The notes below the pieces were generated by a model. The model searched no databases. It worked only from the letters and a program-made list of their open reading frames with translations, and had not been told where the DNA came from. Of a stretch of DNA of 48,500 bases, positions 11,061 to 21,837 are shown in pieces (position 1 is the stretch's first letter; each line of letters opens with the position of its first letter). The DNA is taken from positions 201,501 through 250,000 of the forward strand of contig CAUYUJ010000869.1 in assembly GCA_963575745.1 (NCBI GenBank), in the 5' to 3' direction. The position numbers and the translations under genes were made by a program. Source of the stretch: Prorocentrum cordatum. Lineage: Eukaryota; Sar; Dinophyceae; Prorocentrales; Prorocentraceae.

Positions 11061-12074
11061 AAATACATAAGGAAGAAACAGAAGCAGTCACGAAACAGCT
11101 GGGCCTCAGCGACTTGAGATACGCTCTTCACCGATCCTGGGCCAAGGGCTTGCCAGCCCCGGCCAGGACCGGCGTATGCAGGCGGGCGGCAGGCCTGCTC
11201 CCATCGCAGCCGCCCCCCTCTCCTGCCTGCTCTGCCCCTGCCCCGCCCCCGTGCCCCCCGCAGGATCACTCACCATCGAACCGGGAAATCGGCTCGAATC
11301 GGAACCTGCGTCGGGCCGCGCTGCATCTGCACACGGAGTCGGAATCGAAGCGGGTCGACCGCGCCAGGATGCCCGGATGCCCGGCAGCGCCATGCGAGCA
11401 TCGGGTCGCATCGGATCGCCTGAACGGAGAGCAGGCCGAGTCGAGACAACGGCAGTTCAAAATCGGTCCCCGTGCGCCTCGCGGAATCCAAACGCACCTG
11501 TTTTCGAGCTGCGTCCACCCGCGGCGACGAGGTGCCCCCCCCGACTTCCGTTCCCTCAACTCGCCCTCCTGTAAATATCGACTCGGATCGATCGGACCGA
11601 GCTGGGCCCTGCCCAGCGCCCTTCCTCGGCCTCGATCTGCTCGACCTTGGCGGCGCTCTCCGCGGGAGGGCTGCCCGCTGGCGCCGGCGCCTCCGGGGCG
11701 CCTAGCGGCAAGCGGTCGGCCCGGACTTTCATCGGCCAGGAGGGGCCGAGAAGCAATAGCGCAGGGACAGTTTGGGGGACCGTGGTGGTGGGCGGCAAAG
11801 TAGGGAGGGCGAGGACGAGGAGGAGGAGGACGAGCGCACATCGCCAGAGGAGAACGAGTCAGACTATGGCCACGCGTGAGGAAGATCCGAATGGACGCTC
11901 AGCCTGTCGCCTGCCCTGCACGAGGGCGCCAGGCCAGCAGCAGCCCGAGCGGACGAAGCAGGCCGGTATAAGCGGGATGGTGCAGCAGCGGCACTAGCTC
12001 GAGCATGGACCTGACAGTCGGTCGCGACGGGAGACGAGGAGGAGCATGAGAAGGAGGAGGGGGAGGACGAAAAG
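11061..12074. other. Unique GC-rich sequence, no gene recognised
   Basis: About 1 kb of GC-rich DNA without tandem structure. Open frames on both strands are Pro/Arg/Ala-rich and mutually overlapping. A minus-strand piece near 11560-11740 (KVEQIEAEEGRWAGPSSV) is mildly protein-like but has no supporting splice context. Confidence 0.4.

Positions 12075-12114
<40 letters not shown>
12075..12114 (+). repeat. (ACG)n microsatellite
   Basis: About thirteen ACG/GAC triplets in a row, preceded by a GGA-rich stretch from ~12040. Confidence 0.9.
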
Positions 12115-12115
<1 letters not shown>

Positions 12116-12489
12116 CCATCACCGAGAGCACGCCACCTACAGCCTACAGCCCGCCTCTGGGAACCGGTCGCCAGAAGCCGCTGGGCATAAATCCGCCACC
12201 GTGCCTCCTTGCACGCTGAAGCGTGGAAACATGCAAGTGTTGCCTGGCAGGGTTCCTGTAGTCTTTTGAGGGACCCGCCAACTCTTCTCGTCGCGCCCAC
12301 TTGCGCGCACAATCTAGTCCTCGAGGTCCCTGGGCGGCGATGGCTCCTCCCTGGGGGTACTTGCCACCTAGAATGCTGCGCTGGCACGGTGGCGGGATTG
12401 CTGGAGGCAGCTGGGGAGCTGCGTGGTCCAATGGCAGGGCGGCCGCCGACACGAACGTGTCAGGGAAATGAGGGACGCAAGGGGAACTA

Positions 12490-13034
12490 TTCGGACGTTC
12501 CGTAGAAGCTCCTCGGAAGCTCATCAAAAGCTCCTCGGGCGCTCCTGAGAAGCTCATCAGGAGCCGCTCGGAACAATACTCAAACAACTCCTCAGCATGT
12601 GCTCGGATGCTCCCCAAAAATTTCTCATAGGCTCATCATAAGCTGCCCAGAAGCTGTTCGGACGCTCCTCGGAAGCCCCTCATAAATTCATCAGAAGCTC
12701 CTCGGAAACTCCTCGTGCGCTCCTGAGAAGCTCATCAGGAGCTGCTCGGAACGCTCCTGAAAAGCTCCCCATAATGTGCTCGGACGCTTTTCAGAAGATT
12801 CTCGGAAACTCCTCATGAACTGCTCAGAAGCTGCTCGGACGCTCCTCAGAAAGCCCTCAGAAACTCATCAGAAGCTCCTCAGAAGCTCCTCAGATGCTCC
12901 TCCGAAGCTCCTCACAAGATTCCCAGAGGCGTTTCAGAGACGCTGCAGCAGCGCTTCAGAAGCGCATCGAAGGTGCTTCAGAAGCGACTCGCAAGCGCTT
13001 CAGAAGCTCATGAGAAGCGCTTCGGAGGCTATGC
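12490..13034 (+). repeat. Degenerate AGAAGCTC tandem array
   Basis: The octamer AGAAGCTC and variants (GGAAGCTC, AGAAGCGC) recur about every 11-15 bp over ~540 bp, mostly followed by CTC, ATC or GCTC. Typical units are AGAAGCTCCTCGG and GAAGCTCATCAG. The last ~80 bp change to GCGCTTCAGAAGCG, a self-complementary form. No protein is inferred from the repetitive open frame across it. Confidence 0.75.
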
Positions 13035-13434
13035 AAAGGTTCTATTATTGCGTCCGCCTTGTAGAATTAGTATAGAAATCCTTCGCGCTGCGATCGGTCC
13101 CGGATCGGCGTTTGGAATCCGCCCCGAGCAGTTCTTGAACGGTCCGAAATGGTTGTGATCGACATCCTGCGCCGTCGTGGACTGAGGGGGCGCGGGGGCG
13201 GGCCGCGCCTCCAGAGGCTGAGCCGCCGTCCTGAACGGCGCCGCGGGTGAGCTCTGGAAGAGGGACTGTTCGGGGCAAAGGGGCAGGCGCCAGCGCGCTC
13301 TCCGAGGGCCCCGGCCGGGGGGGCGACCCTGGAGCGGCGGGGGCGGGGGCCGCAGGAGCGAGGCCACGAGCCTCCGCGCTTCTCCTCTCGACCTGCTGGG
13401 CCTGGCCGTCGTCGTCGGCGTCTTCGGCGCCCTG

Positions 13435-14034
13435 TCACAGCACCTCGGCGACCTCCTGGTAGATCGGGGACTCCTTGAAGCCGTGCGCCTGCAGCCAGAT
13501 TCCCTGCGGTAGGAAGCGGGGGCGAAAGAGCTGGCCTGCCGAGCGCTCCTCGCGCCGCTGCTCGTCCTCGTGGTGGAACTCGGAAGACACGATGGTGACC
13601 CGTTGCTCCTGCACGAGCCCCAACTTCTTCTTCAGCTCTTCCTGCGCTGCCGTGAACCGCACCCCCATGCCGACGTGGGCCGGCAAGACGCCGTGGATGT
13701 CCCCCGTCTTGTGCATGTTCGGGACGTTCAGGAGGCGCCGACCCGCGTCGGGATCGCCTTGAATCGCGCCGCACTCGTCAACGGCCTGCAGGAAAACGAG
13801 GGGCATGCCCAGACGCCGAGCGTCGCGACGAGCACGCGTGTTCATCCACCTCGCAAGCGTTTCCCAGTAGATGCCCATGCCGTAGCCGAGCCGAAAGTTC
13901 TCGTGCTGGTGCCGAGGGCCCTGGACGCCGCGGTTGTCCGTGGAAAACGTCTTCTCCCAGGCGGACCAGACCTCCGGTGGGAATGGCTTGCCTTCGCGCG
14001 TGCAGCCCAGGAGCGTGATCAGCGGGTCCCCAGG
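13435..14034 (-). CDS. Last exon of a probable Pif1/Helitron-type helicase
   Basis: On the minus strand a frame opens right after a TAG that also serves as a possible acceptor (CCGTAG, at 14035) and runs to a TGA at 13435, 199 residues. It reads PGDPLITLLGCTREGKPF, then ETLARWMNTRARRDARR, MPLVFLQAVDECGAIQGD, and NMHKTGDIHGVLPAHVGM followed by LGLVQEQRVTIV. The last part matches the shape of the C-terminal lobe of Pif1-like helicases (nucleotide-site closing KTG, then a GM-V-R-T strand), such as those carried by Helitron-like elements. Walker motifs would be in upstream exons, not identified. The exon ends in EVAEVL. Family assignment is by pattern only; a host gene of unknown function is the alternative. 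Confidence 0.5.
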   Translation of the reverse strand, partial: PGDPLITLLGCTREGKPFPPEVWSAWEKTFSTDNRGVQGPRHQHENFRLGYGMGIYWETLARWMNTRARRDARRLGMPLVFLQAVDECGAIQGDPDAGRRLLNVPNMHKTGDIHGVLPAHVGMGVRFTAAQEELKKKLGLVQEQRVTIVSSEFHHEDEQRREERSAGQLFRPRFLPQGIWLQAHGFKESPIYQEVAEVL

Positions 14035-14345
14035 CTACGGGGGGCCCGGCCTCTCCTCCTGCCTCTCACGCGCCGCCTGGTGTTTGGCCGCCGCGGCGCC
14101 CCTCGCCGCGAAGGCGCCGCGCAGCGGCGCCGAGCAGAGCCCGCTCAGGCCCAGGCCGCCACCCCCACGCCTCGTGAGAGGTGGCGCGGGGGGGGCTCGG
14201 GGATAGACCCGAACCAGGCGACCCGGTGGGGAGCGGGCTCGTGCTATGGCCTCGCCCGCCCACCTCCAAACCCCCCGGAGGCCCCTCAAAGTCCCCCAAA
14301 AGGCTCCCAGGAAGCCCCCAAGACAGCCTCAACAAGCCTCCATTT

Positions 14346-14413
14346 ACTGTTCCTCCTCCTCTTCCTCCTCCTCCTCCTCCTCCTCCTCCTCCTCCTCCTC
14401 CTCCTCCTCCTTC
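14346..14413 (+). repeat. (TCC)n microsatellite
   Basis: About twenty TCC/CTC triplets. The DNA just before it (14270-14340) has CCCCCAAGA-type repeats similar to those in the glycosyltransferase intron at 16.9-17.5 kb. Confidence 0.9.
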
Positions 14414-14477
14414 TCCATCCCCCTTCACTCCTGACTGTTCCCCCAAGGGGCTCCGAAGCGGCTGGGGGGGCACTCAC

Positions 14478-14723
14478 AGTCCAGCAGCTTGGCCGGCCGT
14501 TGGCCTCGACGCTTGGCCGCACGGGTGCCTCCAGAGGTCAGGGGGCGGCGGTGGTCTGCAGCGGGCGTTTTCGGGGGTGACGCCCCCCCGACGCTTATTA
14601 AGAAACCCAGAATACTCATGGGAAGAGCGAGCGGCGCGGCGCCTCCCGCCGCCGCGGTGGCGAGCCTCCGCTGTCGCAGGCCCTCTGTGCGGTCCTGGAT
14701 CTGGACGCGGATCTCGTTCTCGT
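14478..14723 (-). CDS. Possible upstream exon, weak
   Basis: Minus-strand stretch bounded by a good-looking acceptor (GCGGCAG before 14723) and a perfect donor (GTGAGT, after 14478). The frame reads ENEIRVQIQDRTEGLRQRR at its start. Its phase does not match the helicase exon at 14034, and the second half is low complexity, so it may be chance. Listed only because both splice signals are strong. Confidence 0.2.
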
Positions 14724-14734
14724 CTGCCGCGGGG

Positions 14735-15057
14735 GGGGGAGGGGACAACAGGGCGGAGGGGCGGGGGAGGCAGGAGGACGGGAGGATGCAGGAGGGAGGG
14801 AGGGAGGAGGCGAGGAGGAGCAGAAGGAGGAAGAGGGAAGGAAGGAAGGCAGGAGGAAAGAAGGAAAGAGGAGGATGAGTAGGAGGACACCGGCTCGAAG
14901 AGAGAGAGAGAGAGAGAGAGGACGGTCAAGAGCGGGGGGCGAAAGAAAGAGGTCCGTCAAGGGGCAAGAGAAGTTCGCTGCCTCTCGGGGGAACGATCGG
15001 AGAGAGGAGGAAGAAGAAGAGAAGGAGAAGGGCGAGAAGGAGGAGGAGGAGGAGCAG
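14735..15057 (+). repeat. Polypurine GGA/GAA-rich tract
   Basis: Nearly uninterrupted purines on the plus strand, with GGA, GAGA (14905-14921) and GAAGGA units, ending in GGAGGAGGAGGAGCAG just before the dispersed motif. Long homopurine tracts can form triplex DNA. Confidence 0.8.
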
Positions 15058-15090
15058 CAGTGTAATCCCAAAAATGTATCAACGATGCTG
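15058..15090 (+). repeat. Dispersed ~33-bp motif next to a (GGA)n tract, copy 2
   Basis: CAGTGTAATCCCAAAAATGT then ATCAACGATGCTG, directly after a GGA tract. It is the opposite-strand counterpart of the copy ending at 8685. Similarity stops after ACGATGCTG. Confidence 0.55.
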
Positions 15091-15222
15091 TTCTTTAGTC
15101 CTTACGACGACTCTTGCTTACTGCGCGAGGTGCCCTCATTGAGCGATGGGCGCCCCTTGGGGCCCGCAATGCGGGCGGGAGTTCCGTTTAGAGAGGAATT
15201 CCCATTTATGCAAGTTCGAATT

Positions 15223-15247
15223 ATATATATATATATATATATATATA
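15223..15247. repeat. (TA)n microsatellite
   Basis: About twelve TA dinucleotides between unique flanks. Confidence 0.9.
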
Positions 15248-15279
15248 AATGCCCAGCGACAACACCGCCTCTTAACGGA

Positions 15280-15720
15280 ACCGCCATCCACCCGGTAGCT
15301 GTTGCGCACGTTCATCTTCTCGCAACAAATCTAACATCATCACCTGCGAGATCCCCACTTGGGAAACAATGCATCACTGTTACATGTTTGTTTAACGAGT
15401 ATGCGCGGCGCCAAGACGAGATCTTCATTTTGAAAGCAATTCCCCCTCCATCTGCGTAACTGTTGGATTATGCGCGGCGCCAAAACGAGAACCTCATTAT
15501 GAAAGCCACCACCCTCCATCCGCGCAACTGTTAGCTATTGGTTCCACGAGTGTCCACGGGGCCCAGGCGAGAGCCCCTTCTTATGTAAAAACACACACAC
15601 ACGCCATCCACCCGTGCAACTTTTGGACCTGTTTGGGACGAGTGTGCGCGGCGCTTCAGCAGGCGAGAGCCCGATTTTGAGGAAGACCCGCCCTCCATCC
15701 GTGCCACGGCTGGAACTTTC
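15280..15720 (-). repeat. 83-bp satellite family, reverse-oriented degenerate array
   Basis: About five diverged units share the order CCCTCCATCCG, CAACTGTT or CAACTTTTGG, GTGTGCGCGGCGC, CGAGA, then a T-rich end with GAAAG. This is the reverse complement of the unit that fills 24390-25590. Units here vary from roughly 65 to 110 bp because of insertions and deletions. Confidence 0.65.
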
Positions 15721-16012
15721 AGGCTTCAAGGTTGTCAACGGCGAGGAAGTCTCCGGCGAAATGCCCCGCCCGCCCCCGCCCACGACACACGCGAAGTGGT
15801 GCGACGGGGAGGACGGCGGAGCCTGGGAAAGAGGAAGGGCGGCAGGGGAGAGCCCCACCTCCGTGAAGTGATTGCACTCGCTCCCTTGGCAGGCACGGCC
15901 GTGCCCGTGTGGCTTCGTCGTGACCGCGCCGCGGGCAGGAGCGGGGACCGATGGGGAGCGGGCGGCAGCACGGGCGCGCTCAGGCGGGCAGTCGCGGGGC
16001 AGCGCCGCCGAG
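15721..16012. other. 3' flank of the glycosyltransferase gene, nothing recognised
   Basis: Unique GC-rich sequence after the stop codon at 16013 of the minus-strand gene. No polyadenylation signal of the animal type is seen, which is usual for dinoflagellates. Confidence 0.4.
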
Positions 16013-16705
16013 TCACTCCGCACACCCGTAGCCATGCGGTCCCTGGCCAGTCAATGTCTGACCGTCCTGACAAATCGCCCTGGACGCGAACTGCTTGCTA
16101 TTGCCCATGAAATGCATGATCTCAAGAGTCGGGTCCAGCAGGCCTGAGCGTTTCATCTTCTGGTTGGGGTCCCCTGTGCCGTCGCCGCACCTCGTCAACA
16201 CGCACCCACCCCTGTTGTACCGAGTTCCGCTCGCGAGCAGCGCCCTGGAGGCGAACTCCTGGCGATCCTGGAGCCCGTTCAGGCAGAGCTGCTCGCTCTT
16301 GCCGCATCTGAGCGGGGCACCCCCGATCCGGGGCTGCTTGAAGCCTCCCCCGCGGGCGTGCGCGTCCAGCATGTCCTCGAAGAGGGCCCTTGTAAACGGG
16401 GAGTTGGCCGCAAAGAGCAGGCCGCCGTTGATGCGGCTCGCCCCAGCGCCTGGGCCCATCCAGTCCTCGTTCGTGATGAGGAGTTCTTTGCCAGCGGCGG
16501 ACAGCTCTGCAGCCATGCCAGACATGATGTCGTGCGCATGGTGGACCAGCGCAGCGTCGGCATCAAGCACCATCACATGTGAAAAGTTATGGGGGCTGCT
16601 GAGGTAGTCGAGCATCAGCTTTTCCTTCTCCCAATTGAACGCCTCGTGTGCGATGCTACGGAAGCACTTGGCCTCGTCACCCTTCTTGGCGCAATCCCAC
16701 CAGCC
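16013..16705 (-). CDS. Glycosyltransferase (GT34-like), exon 3 with catalytic domain
   Basis: Last exon, 230 codons plus TGA at 16013. I start it after the AG at 16706-16707, where the reading GWWDCAKKGDEAKCF is in phase 0 with exon 2. The core is HVMVLDADAALVHH: a hydrophobic strand ending in DAD, the metal/nucleotide-sugar site of GT-A glycosyltransferases (residues ~285-287 of the full protein). Then come ELLITNEDW, RINGGLLFAANSPFTRALF (the acceptor-side strand and helix seen in GMA12/MNN10-type enzymes), a CGKSEQLCLNGL segment, and EIMHFMGNSK with a possible metal-binding His. It would transfer a sugar from a nucleotide donor in the Golgi lumen. The exact substrate cannot be read. The GT34 label is by pattern; a neighbouring DxD family is possible. 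Confidence 0.65.
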   Translation of the reverse strand, partial: GWWDCAKKGDEAKCFRSIAHEAFNWEKEKLMLDYLSSPHNFSHVMVLDADAALVHHAHDIMSGMAAELSAAGKELLITNEDWMGPGAGASRINGGLLFAANSPFTRALFEDMLDAHARGGGFKQPRIGGAPLRCGKSEQLCLNGLQDRQEFASRALLASGTRYNRGGCVLTRCGDGTGDPNQKMKRSGLLDPTLEIMHFMGNSKQFASRAICQDGQTLTGQGPHGYGCAE

Positions 16706-16849
16706 CTCTGGGCGTAGGTGGTCTAGGGCGCTTCACCTTCCAACCCCTTTCTTCCCCCCTTCTTCCCCTTCGGGGAAGGGTTTATCCATCCCCCTTACCC
16801 CCTCCCCTGGACTTAGACGTGGGGGGGGTCGCGAGGCGGTGGAGCGTCC

Positions 16850-17460
16850 AATATGGCCCAAGATGGCTCCAAGAGCGCCTCAGAGAGCCCAAGATGGCAC
16901 AAGATGCCGTAAGACGGCTCCCAAGATGCTCCAAGAGGCCCCAGGCACGCTCTAAGACGGCTCCAGGTGGCCACGGAGCCTCCCCAGGAGGCCGCAAAGA
17001 GGCCAACATCCTTCCAAAACCTTAGGCAAATCAGTGAATTGTGCCTCCTCGCCATTTTGCTTTCGATGGACTTCCGAGGCCTCGAAGCAGCTCCAAGAGT
17101 GCCCCAGAGAGCTCCAAGAGAGGCCTAAGAGAGCCCAAGACAGCCCCACGAGCGCTCAAGAGCACCCCAAGAGCGCTCCATGAGGGGTCCACGAGGCGAT
17201 GTTAGGCACTCTCGAGGGGCAGTGCTAATTGCGACCCTCCTCTTCTTTGCTTGATGTCATCCAAGATGGCCCCAAGAGCGTCTCAAAGGCTACCAAGAGC
17301 GCCCCAAGAGGGCCCCAAGAGGCGCCGAGGAGACCCCAAAAGGCGCCCAAGAGGCCTCAGAGAGGCTCCCAAGAGACCCCAAGAGGCCCCAAGAGGCTCC
17401 CCGAGGTACGCAAGAGGGCCCTGGAACCGCCAAGAGGCCGCCAAGACGGCCCAAGAGGCC
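16850..17460 (+). repeat. Degenerate CCAAGA-rich tandem repeat
   Basis: Units of about 11-14 bp around CCAAGAG(C/G)GC or CCAAGATGGCT recur over 600 bp (for example CCCCAAGAGGCCCCAAGAGG). Each unit keeps the AAGA core. Positions 17020-17100 and 17165-17260 are unit-poor gaps. Confidence 0.75.
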
Positions 17461-17482
17461 CTCAAGCTCGCCACCGTCGCCG

Positions 17483-17964
<482 letters not shown>

Positions 17965-18265
17965 GCCTATGTCTACCCCTCCATCCTCCCTCCTCCCCCT
18001 CGCTCACGTCCTTCTCCTCCCACCTTCTCTCTCCTCCTTCTCCCCCTCCCCCTCCTCCTCCTCCTCCTCCTCCTCCTCCTGCTCCTCCTCATCCGCAAAT
18101 TGAACATCCTTCTCCCTCCTCATTCATTAGCCTCCTCCTCCTCCATCGAACGATAACGGCTGTCCTCCTCTTTGCTCTCCCACACTCCCCTGATCGCCTC
18201 ATCTCGCCTGGGCGTCGGTTTTGGATGGGCTGGTGGGGATACGCGAAGCGTCAAGAATCCCTCAC

Positions 18266-18583
18266 TAGGTGCTGCGGGAACTCCAAAGTCGCCTCTGTCC
18301 GCAACACATGCGCATGCCCGTACATGGCCGTGTGGGCCCTGTTCGTCGCAAGGCACGCCCGCAACCATCGCGGTCGGGTAACATTGCCGCCGGAAGAGGC
18401 GTCCCCCCACACGTTGTTATTGTTCATGAGAACCGCCTGGGCCAGCAGCATCTTCCTGCCGCCAGCGGGGCTGCTTGGCAGGTCCACGATCACCGACGGA
18501 TGAAAAGCGGCGCGAAGCAACGTGTTTCTGCAAAGGGCGATGTCTGCCTCGGTGCAACAATGCTGGTCTACTGCTGCAGGGTC
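18266..18583 (-). CDS. Glycosyltransferase (GT34-like), exon 2
   Basis: 106 codons between an acceptor (CAACGCAG before GAC at 18583) and a GTGAGG donor after 18266; both edges are phase 0. It begins DPAAVDQHCCTEADIALC and contains RWLRACLATNRAHTAMYGH followed by AHVLRTE. The N-R-x-x-T-A-x-x-G-H spacing corresponds to the N-R-x-x-Y-A-x-x-H-G strand-helix before the DxD strand in GT34 enzymes, which is the main reason I join this exon to the DAD exon. The frame upstream of 18583 stays open for some codons but loses protein character. Confidence 0.6.
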
Positions 18584-20638
18584 CTGCGTTGAGCTTCCAA
18601 GGTGGTGTCGTCGGCTGCTCGTGGACAGGGCCGCGTGGCCCTCCCGTGGCTCCCTCGTGACCACCTGGGAAGTGCATTCGACTCTTCGCGGCTGGGGCCG
18701 AATGCCCTCCTCGTGGTCCCTGCCTTGGTGCCCCGCGGGCCATTCCTACCCCGCGTGGCCCGTCGCCTCGGTACCATGTCGCCTCCGGAAGTGGACTCGG
18801 CTGCCGGTGGCTCTGGCCCCGTAGCCCTCCGCAGTGGCCTGGGGCCGCCAAGAGACGGGCTCGCTGACTCGTGACCCTCTCGTGGTCCCCCAGCCCCCCG
18901 CCCCAGCCACGCGGACATTGATTCGAGAGCCCGTGGGCTGCCGTAAGTTTACACCGTGGAGGAAGGGAAGGAGGGACAAAAGAGAGATGACGAGACAGTG
19001 CAGGGGAAAGGGGATGGACGAAAAGGGGGAAGACGTGAAAAAGGAGAGGGATAGCCTCGGCTGCCCGTGGCCTGTGGCCTCACGTCTCCAGTCGTGGCGC
19101 TGGTGGGCAAGGTGGCTCTCAGGAAGGGGCTGGGGACCTCGTGGGAGGGGCTGCTGTCAAGATTTTACTCGGGCCCGGCGGCCAGAAGGGTCCCTCACGG
19201 TCCGTGGCCCCTCTCGACAAGCGGGCGCAGGGAGGATCTCTCGACCTGGCTCCGCAGCCCGTGGCCCGTGGACACTCCCTCTGAAAGGCAGGGGCCCAGG
19301 GTGGCCCTCTCGCGCGCGCAGAGGTGCTCTGCAAGTGGCAGGGCCGCTGCCCGTGAACCATGGCCATCGAGGTCCTCATGTACGAGATGGCCTCCTAGAA
19401 CCTGTTCGGCTTCGGGGATCCTAACGCCGTGTGAAGGCAGACCTGGCGGTGACCTCGAGATCCCCAGAGACCTCACCGCAGGGTCCGTCGCCACACGGTT
19501 CTGGGACCCTGGAGGCCCCAGTCGCCCGAGACATCCTTGGAGAACGACCCAAGTCCCAAAAGCGTGCGGTGGCCCCGAATCCCCACTGGCTCACCACACG
19601 GTGTGGTCACCACCCCGTTTGGGGGCTCCGACGACTGCCCGAGGCCCGTCGTGGCCCTCGTGCGCCAGGAGGGCGCTCGAGGGCAGGCTCAGCCGCCCGC
19701 TGCCTGGGGCCGCTCTCGACCTGCGCCCGCTCGCGGCCGGGGCGCGCCAGGGGTGGATCTCGAGAGCTTCAGAAGAGACGACGTTCGATACCGCTGCCAC
19801 AGACACGCATCGTCGCCACGGCTGCATTCGCCTCGAGATCCCGGTCAGGCTGCACCCTGGGAGAGGTCCGTGGAGCAGCGGTATCGGTGCTCGGATTTCG
19901 ATGTGAATTTCGTGCGGATGTTCTTGGCCAGGAAGGAAGACTACACAAAATCCACGTGAAATTCACTCCGTTTTTCGCTCGAGGTTTCGGGGTTCTGCAT
20001 TGGCAGAAATCCACGCGAAACTCCGCTGCAGCTCGTCTGCAAGGCTGATGCAGTGACTCTTGCCCTCTCCAGAGCTGGCCCGGCGGCCCACGGCCCGTAG
20101 CCCCTCTCAGCCCGTGGCCGCCCCCGGCCGGCCGCGCGCGGGGGCTGGCCGCCGAGAGCACCATGATGCCCTCCGCCTCGGCCGCCCGCAGAACACTGGG
20201 ACCCCATCGAGGGCCCGTGGCCCCGAGTGGCCCTGCGAGCCGGGCGGGCTCTGGGGAGCTGCCTCGGCTGCCGCGGGCCGTGGCCTCTCGTGGCCTGCGG
20301 CCTCCTCTCCTGCCCCATGGAGCCAATGCGCCGAGGGCGAAGACTGCCTGGCTCCCCACGGAGAGGAGGGGGGCTCGGCCATTCGCAGCAGCAGCCACGG
20401 AGGAGATAGAAGACGAGGACCATGAGCAGGAGGGAGGAAAGGAAGACGAGGAGGGAGACGAGGCTCCAGTGGCCTGCGGCCTCTCGTGGCACTGTGGCCT
20501 CTGGTGGCCTCCTCGTGCGTCTCAAGGTCTGGATCGGCCGCGCAGTACCGGTGGCCTCTCGTGCTCAGTGCCTCCCTCGCTGCCCCCCCACGCGGATCTC
20601 TCGAAAACGCCTGTTCAGGGCTTCCCCGCAGAGACCAC
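18584..20638 (-). repeat. Intron 1 of the glycosyltransferase gene, GTGGCC minisatellite
   Basis: Two kilobases dominated by degenerate repeats of CTCGTGGCC, CCCGTGGCC and TCTCGTGG at irregular 15-45 bp spacing. A less repetitive island lies at 19860-20045 (ATTTCGTGCGGATGTTCTTGG, AAATCCACG). The minus-strand edges are GTGGTC (20638) and CAACGCAG (18584). Hydrophobic or proline-rich open frames here are by-products of composition. Confidence 0.55.
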
Positions 20639-21031
20639 GATCTCATCTTGTTTTTCGTCCGTCGGGCTCAGGACGTCCGCTTTGGTCATCCAGGGCGGCT
20701 CCGGCTCAGGTGAGACTGGCAGCCCCTGGCTACTCGCGCCTGCGGTGTGCACACCAAGCCGTGGAGGCTCGGCCTCCGGCGGTCCATCTGCGCCACGCGC
20801 CATGGGCGCTGGCGGCGCCGGCTCCCGCCGCGGCTGTTGGGCCTCGACCTGATCGCCAGGCTGGGAACTGGCCCGAGTGGCTGGGCTGCTGGAGGCAAGA
20901 AAGTCGATGCCTGTAACCCCCCTGCGGACTCCCTGCATCGGGAGGTAATCCGCCCCGAGGTACGCCGCCCCGAGCAGCAGCTGGAGTGCGAAGAAGCTGG
21001 CGGCCCGGCCAGCGACCGGCCGCCAAGGCAT
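20639..21031 (-). CDS. Glycosyltransferase (GT34-like), exon 1 with membrane anchor
   Basis: 131 codons from the ATG at 21031 to a GT donor at 20638 (or three bases further). The start is chosen because it gives the classic Golgi type II layout: a nine-residue basic tail (MPWRPVAGR), one hydrophobic anchor (ASFFALQLLLGAAYLGADY, residues ~10-28) and a long Pro/Ala/Glu/Ser-rich stem (residues ~35-130) that holds the catalytic domain away from the membrane. The frame is open further upstream to 21214 without a better start. Joined to exons 2 and 3 it gives about 467 residues, normal for such an enzyme. No spliced-leader acceptor could be picked with confidence. Confidence 0.55.
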
Positions 21032-21794
21032 CTGGCGGCGCTGGCGGGAGGCTTCCGTGAGCCGTTGGGCTGTCTGCGCGCGCCCGCGGTCATTCTGGCA
21101 TGCAGGCCCCAGGCTGGGGACGGGTCTCGAGCCAAAATATAGCTGCAACCTACGCACTTGAGCGTTTGGGTAGACAAACTTTGGAACTCTACCCGCACCC
21201 TTCGTGATAACCATGTCAGCCCTTTGGCCTCCAGAAACTGCGCAACTGCCCGCCTTGCACGGCTCCCAAGTTCAAAGCTTCCCACGTGACTCATTCAAAA
21301 CGCTTCCCCAAAAACCTCAATATAATTCGGTGGGGCTCCCGGTGGCAAAATGTTCGGCAATGCTCCACGGAATGTGCCTGAACCGCCATTTTTCTGCCTT
21401 GCTGCCACCACAAGCATGGAGCGCATCAGCGTTGAGCTCAGGTTGCCCAAGTTGGCGTGAAGGTAAGCTAGCGTCGGCCTTGTTGTGTATTAAAAAGTAT
21501 AGATACACAATCTTGAAAATCTGCTATCTGCGATGGCAAAGATACATCCCATCCCTTTTAAGACTCCTAGCATCATGATGGCGACATTCGGCGGGGTAGT
21601 CTCCGATCCGCCTGATGCCTATGATTCTGCTACCCCAGGACCGGATCGGAAACTACTCCGCGCCACACCCTCGAGAATTTCGATCAGGATGCGCGCGTGC
21701 GCGGGGTAGTTGGGGCAATATGACTCCGAACTACTCCGCCCTGCTGCGCTATTGGCGAAAACAGATTGAAAGAAACTTTCGTCACGGCGACGTA

Positions 21795-21796
<2 letters not shown>
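21032..21796. other. 5' flank of the glycosyltransferase gene
   Basis: Unique sequence, less GC-rich than its surroundings, upstream of exon 1 on the minus strand. It should contain the 5' UTR and promoter, but no TATA-type or other known motif stands out. At 21590-21730 the phrase GGGGTAGT / AACTACTCCG occurs three to four times in both orientations. Confidence 0.35.

Positions 21797-21837
<41 letters not shown>

Noticed and set aside
13067-13774. 235-codon minus-strand frame over the helicase exon
   Set aside because: Arg/Pro/Gly-rich shadow in another phase; the helicase frame carries the protein-like sequence.
15280-15720. CRISPR-like regular repeats
   Set aside because: Units are contiguous diverged satellite copies without unique spacers. 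The host is eukaryotic by all other evidence.
19941-20525. Minus-strand frame with a hydrophobic stretch resembling a membrane segment
   Set aside because: The hydrophobic part comes from a purine/pyrimidine-biased repeat inside intron 1. The credible membrane anchor is in exon 1.
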